Assembly (NCBI RefSeq): GCF_000717275.1
Contig: NZ_JNYV01000009.1
Location: 62,001 to 126,000, forward strand
DNA length: 64,000 bases
Direction of reading: 5' to 3'
DNA from: Kitasatospora arboriphila
GTDB taxonomy: Bacteria; Actinomycetota; Actinomycetes; Mycobacteriales; Mycobacteriaceae
Shown here: positions 26,731 through 34,924 of the stretch, piece after piece
Position numbering within the stretch: the first letter of the stretch is position 1
Layout: each line of letters begins with the position of its first letter
Position numbers and translations under genes: made by a program
The notes under the pieces: generated by a model
What the model saw: the letters and a program-made list of their open reading frames with translations, nothing else
The model's database searches: none
What the model was told of the DNA's origin: nothing

Positions 26731-28355
26731 CCTACCCGTCGAACCCCGACCCCGTTGCGCCGCAACCCGAACCGCCCGGACCATCACGTAACCCCGGCCT
26801 TCTCAAGGCCATTGCGATCGTGGCTGCAATAGTCCTGGTGGCGACGGGCGGATTCGCGGTGAACCGGCTACTCGTCACCCAGGTCAACGGGGCGTCGAGC
26901 GCCACGAACTCGGTGAAGGACTTCTTGGGCGCTCTCGAGGAGGAGGACTGGACGAGGCTCGGGCTACTGTTGCCGCCGGATGAGACCGACCAGCTGGCCG
27001 GACTCATCGGTGACATCGGAGACCTGCAGAGCAAGCTGGGATCCACCGGGCAGTCACCCATCGATCAATTCGAAGGCATCTCGGTGGAGATATCGGACTT
27101 GCGTCTGACGTCCGAGGCGGTGGAAGCCGACCTGACGAAGGTCTCGATCGAACGCGCCACCATCATCCTGACGATCGACGCCAGAACAATCGAGTCGCTG
27201 GCCGACCTCGTCCCCGACGTTGATCCGGCGGCGGTCGGTGCCGTCGAGATCGAGGTCTCGATCGCCGGACCCGAGGTCACCTACAAGACCACCACAGCCG
27301 ACGACGTCGAGACCGGCACCGAGACGGTGGTGGTCGGTGACCGCGAGAAGGCGCCTTTCCTGATGTCGGTGCGGCGCGACGGTGGCTGGTTCGTCAGTCC
27401 CACATTCACTGCGGCCCAGTACACCGCAGAGGAACTGGGCTGGCAGACAGCTGATCCCGGTCCGTCCGAAGCCGGTTATGACTCTCCTGAACAGGCGCTG
27501 ACCGGATTCGTCGAGGGCCTGGTCGAGACCATCCAGACCGCTGACATCACTCATGTCGCGGACGCGATGGGCGGGGTCGAGGCGCGACTGCTCAAGACAT
27601 ACGCCCCTGGAATCAATGCTGAGCTGGAGACGGACTCCGACTTCGACTTCGACCTCGGAATCGAGTCGCCGGTGACGATCGACGATCTCGATGTCGAGGT
27701 CACCAGGGGGGACAATGACCAGGCGCGCGTCCGGATCGACAAGTTCGAGGCCACCCTCCGTTCCGAGGGCACCGAGGCAACAGTTGTCTTCGACGGTGAC
27801 TGCGTACGCACGGTCGGGGAGGATGACCAGGGCTGCATCTCCGACGGCGGCCCTTTTGCCGAGCGTCTGTACGGCGCGTTCGGTCATGTGGTCGCGGTAC
27901 CGGCCGACGGCGGCTGGAAGATCAGCCCGGTGGCAACCTACTTCGACTGGATCGCCATCGCCCAGCGGGCCATCTCACGGGTTGACACCGACCTCCTGAA
28001 AGCCGTTGTCGGCTTGGACTTCTCGGGGCTGGCCGCGCGAGATCCCGCGGCCACGATCGGATCCGGAGACGAGGTCACCGTCGATGTCGAAGCCCTGAGC
28101 CCGGAAATCTATGCCGGGGTGTCGGTGGTCGACCCGCAACCGTCGCCGGAGCTGGTCGACTATTCGTGCAGCGCCGAGACCCAACCGGGATTGTGCGAGA
28201 TCATCGTGGTCGACGGAAGCGGTCGCCGACAGGACCGCGATTCGCGCTACGACATCGACACGGGATACCAGTTCGGCTACGAGATCGCCGACGACACACG
28301 GCTGATCGTGCTCGCGGTGGCCGGACCGGTGGTGATCGAGAGCGAGCGGTACTGA
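26727..28355 (+). CDS. Single-pass extracytoplasmic protein of unknown function
   Basis: A 542-residue protein with a Pro-rich cytoplasmic tail and one membrane helix near residues 27-47 (LKAIAIVAAIVLVATGGFAV). A large acidic external region follows. The external part seems to hold two related units beginning NSVKDFLGALEEEDW (about residue 60) and SPEQALTGFVEGLVETIQTAD (about residue 250). Both resemble NTF2-like/DUF4878-type folds that open with a helix 'fxxal...D'. Cysteines appear only late (VFDGDCVRTVGEDDQGC; YSCSAETQPGLC), suggesting disulfides. It is coupled by a 4-base overlap to the polytopic protein upstream. The function is unknown. Confidence 0.75.
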   Translation: MTYPSNPDPVAPQPEPPGPSRNPGLLKAIAIVAAIVLVATGGFAVNRLLVTQVNGASSATNSVKDFLGALEEEDWTRLGLLLPPDETDQLAGLIGDIGDLQSKLGSTGQSPIDQFEGISVEISDLRLTSEAVEADLTKVSIERATIILTIDARTIESLADLVPDVDPAAVGAVEIEVSIAGPEVTYKTTTADDVETGTETVVVGDREKAPFLMSVRRDGGWFVSPTFTAAQYTAEELGWQTADPGPSEAGYDSPEQALTGFVEGLVETIQTADITHVADAMGGVEARLLKTYAPGINAELETDSDFDFDLGIESPVTIDDLDVEVTRGDNDQARVRIDKFEATLRSEGTEATVVFDGDCVRTVGEDDQGCISDGGPFAERLYGAFGHVVAVPADGGWKISPVATYFDWIAIAQRAISRVDTDLLKAVVGLDFSGLAARDPAATIGSGDEVTVDVEALSPEIYAGVSVVDPQPSPELVDYSCSAETQPGLCEIIVVDGSGRRQDRDSRYDIDTGYQFGYEIADDTRLIVLAVAGPVVIESERY

Positions 28356-28486
28356 AAGCCGGTGTGTCCGCCTCGACAAGCGATGCGTGACCCACCGCTG
28401 AAGGTCCAACGCTCTGTCGGACACCGCTCGTAGGATCGGACCAGTCGTCACTGTGTTCGATCCGGGCCACGAGAGGAGGTCACCCC

Positions 28487-29698
28487 ATGAGTGCAGCTCT
28501 GCCGTTGTCGCTGCCTGCGCAGCAGGTGACCTTCATCCACACCGCGGACTGGCAGCTCGGCATGACCAGGCACTTCCTCAAGGGTGATGCCCAGGCGCGG
28601 TACACAGCAGCGCGTCAGGAGGCCATCGGACGCATCGGTCAGCTGGCCGCTACGCACAACGCCGAGTTCGTACTGGTGTGCGGGGACGTGTTCGAGGACC
28701 GGCAGGTGTCCTCGCGCGTCATCCGTCGAAGTCTCGACCACCTGCAGCAGATCGGGTGCCCGGTGTACCTCCTCCCGGGCAATCACGACCCGCTCGACGC
28801 CGCGAGCATCTACAACTCGCGCGTGTTCACCGACCACAAACCCGACCATGTCCACGTTCTCGGAACGGTCGGTGCGTTTCATGTGCGCCCCGGCGTGCAG
28901 TTGATCGCCGCGCCGTGGACCAGCAAGGTGCCGCTCGCGGACACCATCGCACAGCAGGTTTCAACGCTCGGGCCGAGCGAGGACATCCGCATCGTTGCCG
29001 GTCATGGACGGGTCGACACGCTCGCGCCCGACTCCGACGACCCGACGCTCATCCAGGTCGCCGAACTCGAACGCGCCATCGCGGACGGGTTGATCGACTA
29101 TGTGGCGCTGGGAGACCGGCATTCGGTCACCGATATCGGTGACACCGGACGGATCTGGTACTCCGGAGCGCAGGAGGTCACCAACTACGATCACCGCGAG
29201 GAGGATCCGGGTCGAGCACTGGTGGTCACCCTTACCCGTGGTCAGTACATGCCGGGTGTCACCCCTGCGCAGGATGAGAACACCGTGCATGTCACTGCCG
29301 AACCCGTGGGGCAGTGGGCTTTTCGTACCGTCGAGCACGACATCAACAGCGCCGACGACATTTCCGGATTGCGGCGGCGCCTCGACGCCTTCGACCACAA
29401 GGCGAACACCGTGGTGCAGTTGGCGCTGCGTGGGTCCGTGAGTATCACCGAACGATCAGAACTCGATGCGATGCTCGAGAAGTTCTCGGATCGATTTGCC
29501 GCACTGACGTTCTGGGATCTGCGTCACGACCTGGTGATCAGACCCGACGACGAGGACTTCGCCGAGATGGCACTGACGGGGTTCATCGGCGACGCCGTCA
29601 CCGAACTGTCGGAGATGGCACGCGCCACCGACTCGCAGGCAGCCGCGGCGCAGGAGGCCCTCGCCCTGCTCTTCCGGCTGGCCGGTGGTAGCCGGTGA
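28487..29698 (+). CDS. SbcD/Mre11-like (YhaO-type) exonuclease subunit
   Basis: A 403-residue metallophosphoesterase of the DNA-repair nuclease branch. Metal-site motifs appear in order: HTADWQLG (His18, Asp21), VCGDVFED, LLPGNHDPLD, VAGHGRV and LGDRHSV. It is shorter than E. coli SbcD and resembles the YhaO/Rv1277-type protein. A strong AGGAGGTC ribosome site precedes ATG 28487. The stop overlaps the start of the ATPase gene (GTGA), so the pair is made as a complex. The likely role is processing of DNA ends or hairpins in the cytoplasm. The position of this pair next to tRNA-Arg and close to argS agrees with recalled mycobacterial gene content (Rv1277-Rv1278). Confidence 0.9.
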   Translation: MSAALPLSLPAQQVTFIHTADWQLGMTRHFLKGDAQARYTAARQEAIGRIGQLAATHNAEFVLVCGDVFEDRQVSSRVIRRSLDHLQQIGCPVYLLPGNHDPLDAASIYNSRVFTDHKPDHVHVLGTVGAFHVRPGVQLIAAPWTSKVPLADTIAQQVSTLGPSEDIRIVAGHGRVDTLAPDSDDPTLIQVAELERAIADGLIDYVALGDRHSVTDIGDTGRIWYSGAQEVTNYDHREEDPGRALVVTLTRGQYMPGVTPAQDENTVHVTAEPVGQWAFRTVEHDINSADDISGLRRRLDAFDHKANTVVQLALRGSVSITERSELDAMLEKFSDRFAALTFWDLRHDLVIRPDDEDFAEMALTGFIGDAVTELSEMARATDSQAAAAQEALALLFRLAGGSR

Positions 29699-32289
29699 AG
29701 CTGCAACGACTGAGGCTGAGCCACTTTCGCGGGATCACCGAGCGGGAGATCATCTTTCCCGAGGTCGGGGTCACCGTGGTGGAGGGTGCCAACGAGGCCG
29801 GCAAGTCATCGATGATCGAGGCTCTCGATCTGCTGCTGGAGGTGCGCTCGGACAGCAAGAGCGGCAAGGTACGTGCCGTCGCCCCATCCGGCCTCGATGT
29901 CGGGTCGGTGGTGGAGGCCGACATCAGCTGTGGCCCCTACCGATTCACGTACACCAAGCAGTACAACAGGGGTGCCCGCACCGAACTGGTCATCGATGAG
30001 CCGGTGAGAGAGCAGCTCAGTGGCCGCGCGGCCCACGAGCGTGTGTGCGCCATCCTCGATGAACGTGTCGACGCGGGATTGTTCAAGGCGTTGCGCCTGC
30101 TTCAGGCGGGAGACCCGGTGGTCGGCGAACTGTCGTCGAGCGCAGCGTTGTCTCGTGCACTGGACACCGCAGCAGGCACGACGAAGTCCGGAACCGACCC
30201 CGGGTCGGATGACTCGGCGTTGCTCGACGCTGTACGTGCGGAGTACGAACGGTATTTCACTGCGGCACAAGGTCGTCCTGCCCGGGAACTGGCCGCGGCC
30301 ACAGCCGACGTGGAACGCGCCCGGGCCCGTCACACCGAGCTGGCCGCTGCGATGGACCAGGTGACCGCGGACGCCGCGCGCCTGGAGACGCTCACCACCA
30401 CGCGCCGGGAGCTGGCGAACTCCCTGGAGATGGCAAAGGTGGAACTGGCCTCGCTCACCGAGCAGCGAGAGCAGGCGGTGGGGCTGCAACGGCGGCATGA
30501 CGAGGCCCGAACCGAATTGCGCTCTCTCCAGAACGAACTGCAGTCTCTCGACCGCGAGAAGTCCCAGCGCGCCGCATCCTGCAAGCGGGTCAGCGACTGT
30601 GAGCAGACCATCGACGTGACGGTCCGGGCGGTCGAACACGTCAGAGGTGTGGCGGACACGCGACGGGTCGAGCTGACGCGCCTCGACCTAGACATGGAGG
30701 ACGCGCGGCTGGCAGAGGCCCGGGCGGCCGAGGAGGTCGCCGCCGCCAGGGCTGCGGCGAAGAACAGTGCGCTGCGCACGCGCCGCGACGAGATCACCGC
30801 ACTGCTGGAGCGCGTCGGGTCGCTGCGCAAACAGCTGACGGCCGCCCGGCGCCAGGTCGCTGCTGTCATCAGTGACCACGACGACCTCGACATCGCCGAA
30901 GACCTCGCCCAGCGAGTCACCATCGCGCGCGCCGAATCACGTTCTGCTGCAGCAATTGTCTCGGTCGTGAAACTAGGAGACCACGCCATCACCGTCGACG
31001 GTGTCGACACGGCAACCACCGAGTTCGCACTCACCGAGGGCACGGTGGTGGAGGTGGACGGTGTGGTGCGGGTGGCCGTGGCGCCCGGGGCCGAGTCGGC
31101 GACCCTGGCCGGCCGACTGGCCGGCGCTGAGCGGGCCCTTGCGGGTTTCCTCGACGAGCGCGGCGTCGCGGACGTCGCCGAATTGCGGGCCCAGGTGCGC
31201 CGTCGCGAGCGGGCTGCAGACGCGGTCGACAGCGTTCGGTCACAGCTGGCCGCGGTTCTGGGCGACCGTGACGAGGACACACTGCGTGCCGAATTGGCCG
31301 AGTTGACGTCTCGGATCGACGCCCAGCCGACGACCACAGGCACCGTCGACGTCGAGCAGGCCGAACGGCGTGCCGGTGCCGCCTCGGTTCGGCTCGCCGG
31401 GGTCACCCAGCAACGAGCAGAGGTGCAGAGCGAGCTGCGCAGTCTGGACAACGAGCACCGGATCCTGGACGAGCGTCTCGTCCAGCTGCGCGCCGATCGT
31501 GATGATCTCCGGGACCAGCACCATCAATTGTGCGACGGGCGTACCGATGAGGCGCTGGAGGAGCGGCGGATGGCGATCCTCGAGCACATCGCACAAGCGG
31601 AGAAGGCGATGGCATGTGCCGCCCGCGACATCGACGAGGCGGACCCGGAGACACTGGAACTGCACTACGCCAACGTCTCCGCGCTGGTGGAGCATGCAGA
31701 GCCGCGCCTGGCCGGTCTCGGGACCGAGATAGCCGAATTGCGTACGCGCATCGAGATCCGTCGCGACGATGGCCAGCTGGACCAATTACATGTCGCAGCA
31801 ACCGAATTGGAAGCCGCACAGAGCGTCCTGGAGCGCGTCAGGGTCCGTGCCCGGGCGGCAGAACTGCTGCTCCACACGCTGCAGCGTCACCGCGACAACA
31901 CCCGGCGCCGCTATGTCCAGCCGTTCACCGACCAGGTGCTCCGGTTGGGCAAGGTCGTGTTCGGGTCGAGCCTGGGCGTCGGGATCGATGAGGAGTTGCG
32001 CATCACCACCCGGACGCTCGACGGGGTCACCGTCGACCACGATGCTCTCTCCGGCGGTGCGAAAGAACAGCTGGGCATCATCAGTCGGCTGGCGTGCGCC
32101 ATGCTCGTCGACCCCGCAGACGGCGTTCCGGTCATCATCGATGACGCCCTGGGTTACACCGACCCCGAGCGCCTGGCCAGCATGGGAGCGGTCCTGGGAC
32201 ACGCCGGCCGGAACACCCAGGTCATCGTGCTCACGTGCACACCGCAGCGCTATCAGGGTGTGGGCGGGGCTCACCTCGTGGCCGTGTGA
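29695..32289 (+). CDS. SbcC/Rad50-like ATPase (YhaN-type) without zinc hook
   Basis: An 864-residue SMC-like ATPase. Walker A GANEAGKSS is at 31-39. Two long coiled-coil arms (about residues 195-415 and 475-755) flank a short beta-rich segment at about 420-467 (LGDHAITVDGV through VVRVAVAPG). The ABC signature LSGGAKEQ starts at 785 and Walker B VIIDDALGY at 813. Rad50 and SbcC join their coils through a CxxC zinc hook; none is present here. The only close Cys pair is CKRVSDC at 296-302, inside the first coil. GTG 29695 overlaps the nuclease stop by 4 bases. It would drive the nuclease subunit by ATP-dependent conformational change. Confidence 0.9.
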   Translation: MKLQRLRLSHFRGITEREIIFPEVGVTVVEGANEAGKSSMIEALDLLLEVRSDSKSGKVRAVAPSGLDVGSVVEADISCGPYRFTYTKQYNRGARTELVIDEPVREQLSGRAAHERVCAILDERVDAGLFKALRLLQAGDPVVGELSSSAALSRALDTAAGTTKSGTDPGSDDSALLDAVRAEYERYFTAAQGRPARELAAATADVERARARHTELAAAMDQVTADAARLETLTTTRRELANSLEMAKVELASLTEQREQAVGLQRRHDEARTELRSLQNELQSLDREKSQRAASCKRVSDCEQTIDVTVRAVEHVRGVADTRRVELTRLDLDMEDARLAEARAAEEVAAARAAAKNSALRTRRDEITALLERVGSLRKQLTAARRQVAAVISDHDDLDIAEDLAQRVTIARAESRSAAAIVSVVKLGDHAITVDGVDTATTEFALTEGTVVEVDGVVRVAVAPGAESATLAGRLAGAERALAGFLDERGVADVAELRAQVRRRERAADAVDSVRSQLAAVLGDRDEDTLRAELAELTSRIDAQPTTTGTVDVEQAERRAGAASVRLAGVTQQRAEVQSELRSLDNEHRILDERLVQLRADRDDLRDQHHQLCDGRTDEALEERRMAILEHIAQAEKAMACAARDIDEADPETLELHYANVSALVEHAEPRLAGLGTEIAELRTRIEIRRDDGQLDQLHVAATELEAAQSVLERVRVRARAAELLLHTLQRHRDNTRRRYVQPFTDQVLRLGKVVFGSSLGVGIDEELRITTRTLDGVTVDHDALSGGAKEQLGIISRLACAMLVDPADGVPVIIDDALGYTDPERLASMGAVLGHAGRNTQVIVLTCTPQRYQGVGGAHLVAV

Positions 32290-32309
32290 ACGCGCCCGGC
32301 CCATCCGTT

Positions 32310-32339
32310 TTGGGATGCCCACACCCGATGCGCTAGGCT
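32310..32339 (+). promoter_or_regulatory. Candidate tRNA-Arg promoter
   Basis: TTGGGA (32310-32315) and TAGGCT (32334-32339) are separated by 18 bases. The predicted start near 32346 gives about a 10-base leader before the tRNA at 32356. Both hexamers are partial matches to the housekeeping consensus. Confidence 0.45.
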
Positions 32340-32355
32340 GACTCTCGCCCAATGA

Positions 32356-32428
32356 GCCCCCGTAGCTCAGGGGATAGAGCGTCCGCCTCCGGAGCGGAAG
32401 GCCGCAGGTTCGAATCCTGCCGGGGGCA
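32356..32428 (+). tRNA. tRNA-Arg (anticodon CCG)
   Basis: A 73-base cloverleaf folds fully. The acceptor arms GCCCCCG/CGGGGGC have 7 pairs. The D-stem is GCTC/GAGC and the anticodon stem is TCCGC/GCGGA with loop CTCCGGA (anticodon CCG at 32389-32391). The T-stem is GCAGG/CCTGC with TTCGAAT in the loop, and the discriminator base is A at 32428. CCA is not encoded. It reads CGG codons, which are frequent in this high-GC genome. No integrase or duplicated 3' end is seen nearby, so it is not an occupied attachment site within this window. Confidence 0.97.
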
Positions 32429-32451
32429 CAGATTCAGGCGACATCTCCGGC

Positions 32452-33426
32452 TCAGATCGCTGCTCTGGTACCGGGTGTCACACGATCGGTCACGTTTTGG
32501 ACCGCCTCGAGGAACACCGGAACCCACCCCGTTGCCCCCAACACGATGGCCGCGTGCCCACCGCGTGCGGTGAAGACCTGTGCGCCGGGTATCGAGTCCG
32601 CCAGCTTGCGCTGGCGGCGTGAGGGGATGATGTGGTCTTTTCCGGTCACCACCACAGCAGTCGGTACGTCGACCCCGCCGATCCAGGCCGCAGAGTCGAA
32701 ACGGCCGAGCTCACCGAGCGCTTCGGGTAGCGACCAGGCACTGGTACTGCGGAACTCGACCTTGCTCCACGCTGTCGGGTTCGCCACTTCCACCGACGGC
32801 AGCTCGGGGAGGGTCTGTGCCAGCCGGTCGACATGCGACAGCGCGAAGCTGGCCAACGGATGCATCGCGGCGGTCATCAGGGGGAAGAACAGTCGCTCAC
32901 CCTTTTTTCCACGGAAGTTTCTCGCGGTGGAGCAGAGCACCAGGCCCGAGACACGCCTCCGGTGCCGCTGCCACGTCAACTGGGCCACTGCGCCGCCCAT
33001 GGAGTAACCGGCCACGACTGCTTGCTCGATGCCCAGAGCGTCCATCACGGCCACCACATCGTCTGCACAGTCGACGAACCGGAAACGCGACGACCGGATA
33101 CCCCGCCCATGCCATCGCTGATCGAACGTGACAACCCGGTAGTGCTGCGACAGCTCGCTGAAGGTGGCCACCCAGCTCAGATACGAGGTGCACCCCAACG
33201 CGTGCAGCAACACGATCGTAGGAGCGGTGGGTGAGGGGCCGGGCACGTCGACGACAAATGTCCGGCCACGCCCGGGAAGTTCGACGATCCGGCCCTCGGG
33301 CACGGTGTCGACTGCAGGTGCGGTCGGCATGATCTGCTTCAGTCCTGCCCCCAGCCCGCTGCGTAGGGCGTCGGCACTGGTACTCGCGACCCGGTTCAGG
33401 GCCTTGCCGGCCAGCTGCACTGTCAT
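32452..33426 (-). CDS. Alpha/beta hydrolase
   Basis: A 324-residue hydrolase. The oxyanion-hole region LLHALGCTSYL, the nucleophile elbow VVAGYSMGGAVAQL, the probable acid in VVTGKDHIIP and the His in ARGGHAAIVL are in canonical order. ATG 33426 is chosen over upstream codons because GAGAGGA lies at the right distance. It is the last gene of the five-gene lipid operon, 25 bases after the WS/DGAT gene, so a lipase or thioesterase acting on acylglycerols or related esters is a reasonable inference. Confidence 0.88.
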   Translation of the reverse strand: MTVQLAGKALNRVASTSADALRSGLGAGLKQIMPTAPAVDTVPEGRIVELPGRGRTFVVDVPGPSPTAPTIVLLHALGCTSYLSWVATFSELSQHYRVVTFDQRWHGRGIRSSRFRFVDCADDVVAVMDALGIEQAVVAGYSMGGAVAQLTWQRHRRRVSGLVLCSTARNFRGKKGERLFFPLMTAAMHPLASFALSHVDRLAQTLPELPSVEVANPTAWSKVEFRSTSAWSLPEALGELGRFDSAAWIGGVDVPTAVVVTGKDHIIPSRRQRKLADSIPGAQVFTARGGHAAIVLGATGWVPVFLEAVQNVTDRVTPGTRAAI

Positions 33427-33451
33427 ATGGTCGTCCTCTCGCTCGAACTGC

Positions 33452-34858
33452 TCAGTCGGGCATGTTCGCCAGTTCATCGAGAGCCGGACGCATACGTGCC
33501 ACGAGCGGACCGAGATCGTCCACCAGGTCTGGGCAGCTCAGGATCGAGACGTTGAGCCGACCGGCGTAGGACCACGCGGTCACGTTGAGGCCGATGCCTT
33601 CGATGAGTGGTCCGACGCTGAAGAGATCACTCAGCTTCGAACCGGCGATTGTCACGTCCTGCGCCGGACCCTTGACGTTGGACACGATCACGTTGAACGG
33701 CGGCGAGTGCCGGGCCGCCATGTTGTATTTCGAATAGAGCTTGAGGGCCGCACTGAAGGGCGCCGGCGGGGTGAACTGCACCCAGTCGGTGAGCATGTGA
33801 GGACCCAGGTGCTGTTGCACCTTCTTCGAGGCGGCGGTTGTCCGCGAGATCTCGAGCAACCGTTCACGTGGGTCGTCCACGTCGGTCGCGAGGGTGGTGA
33901 ACAGATTCGACACCCGGTTGCCGCCGAGACGCGCGGGGCCCTCGGGGTCGTCGGTTGATACCGGGACCCCGGCCAGAAGTGATCCCGACAGGTCCTCGCC
34001 GCGCGACCTGGTCCAGTCGCGCAGCGCTCCGGCGACGATCGCCAGCACCACATCATTCACGGTGACGCCGTTGGCTTTTCGCACCTGCTTGATGTCGTCG
34101 AGCGGGAGCGCGCACGTGGCGAAGATGCGCGAGGCACCGAGAGCACCGTTGAACGATGCCCGGGGAGCGTCGAGCACCGGTCGGGGTACCGACACCGATT
34201 CTCCACGACGATGTCGCACCACCGCACTGACTCCGGACGCCGTACGCGACAGGAGGCCGTGCACCGTGCCCATCTGGCGGATGGCATCGGACAGGGCAAG
34301 TCGGGTCTGCTCGGCCTTGGTGGGCGTCGGTTCGAGATCCCAGCTGTCAGACCTCGAATCCTGTTGTGGCGCAGGGTTCTGCTCGGGATCGTCACTCTGG
34401 TCGGTGATGTTGCCCAGCAACGCGTTGGCCGCGACGCCATCGGCGAGCGCGTGGTGCATCTTGCCTATCACCGCGATTCGCCCGTCGGCCATGCCCTGGC
34501 ACACATGCATCTCCCACAGCGGGATCGACCTGTCGAGCGGGGTTCCCGCGATCTCGCCGGTGACAGCCTCGAGCTCCGCCATACCCCCGGGGGCCGGCAG
34601 GTCGTGCAGAAAGAGGTGCCGCTCGGGATCGATCGGCTGGTCACAGATCCACAGCGGGTGATTGAGCGAGAGTGGTACGGGCAGAGCCCGTCGTTGCAGC
34701 GGGGGAAGCTGACCGAGCCTGGCCAGCATCTGCTCCTGGAAACGCTCGAACGTGAAACCCTCTCGCGGCTCGATGATGGCTATCTTCAGCGTGTGCATGT
34801 GCATGGTTGGCGTTTCCATGTACAGATAGCCGGCATCAACCCCTTCCATTCGCTCCAT
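33452..34858 (-). CDS. Wax ester synthase / diacylglycerol acyltransferase (WS/DGAT)
   Basis: A 468-residue acyltransferase with the catalytic HHxxxDG motif in KMHHALADGVAA. The family blocks GVPVSTDDPEGPARLGGNRVSN and FNVIVSNVKGP are also present. It transfers acyl groups from acyl-CoA to diacylglycerol or fatty alcohols, making storage lipids, a hallmark of mycobacteria, Rhodococcus and Gordonia. I start at ATG 34858 (MERMEGVDAGYLYMETPTM), the usual family start. The frame extends to a TTG at 34906. The ribosome site is weak for all options, so the start is uncertain. It is fourth in the operon, after the acyl-CoA synthetase that would supply its substrate. Confidence 0.93.
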   Translation of the reverse strand: MERMEGVDAGYLYMETPTMHMHTLKIAIIEPREGFTFERFQEQMLARLGQLPPLQRRALPVPLSLNHPLWICDQPIDPERHLFLHDLPAPGGMAELEAVTGEIAGTPLDRSIPLWEMHVCQGMADGRIAVIGKMHHALADGVAANALLGNITDQSDDPEQNPAPQQDSRSDSWDLEPTPTKAEQTRLALSDAIRQMGTVHGLLSRTASGVSAVVRHRRGESVSVPRPVLDAPRASFNGALGASRIFATCALPLDDIKQVRKANGVTVNDVVLAIVAGALRDWTRSRGEDLSGSLLAGVPVSTDDPEGPARLGGNRVSNLFTTLATDVDDPRERLLEISRTTAASKKVQQHLGPHMLTDWVQFTPPAPFSAALKLYSKYNMAARHSPPFNVIVSNVKGPAQDVTIAGSKLSDLFSVGPLIEGIGLNVTAWSYAGRLNVSILSCPDLVDDLGPLVARMRPALDELANMPD

Positions 34859-34924
34859 TCCGGAAGTATGGAGGGGTGCGCGGCGGGTCATCGGCGACTT
34901 ACCCAAACTGTTCCGCGTTTGTCA

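Noticed and set aside
32356..32428. tRNA-Arg as an integration site
   Set aside because: No integrase, no duplicated tRNA 3' end and no foreign-looking genes on either side in the window.
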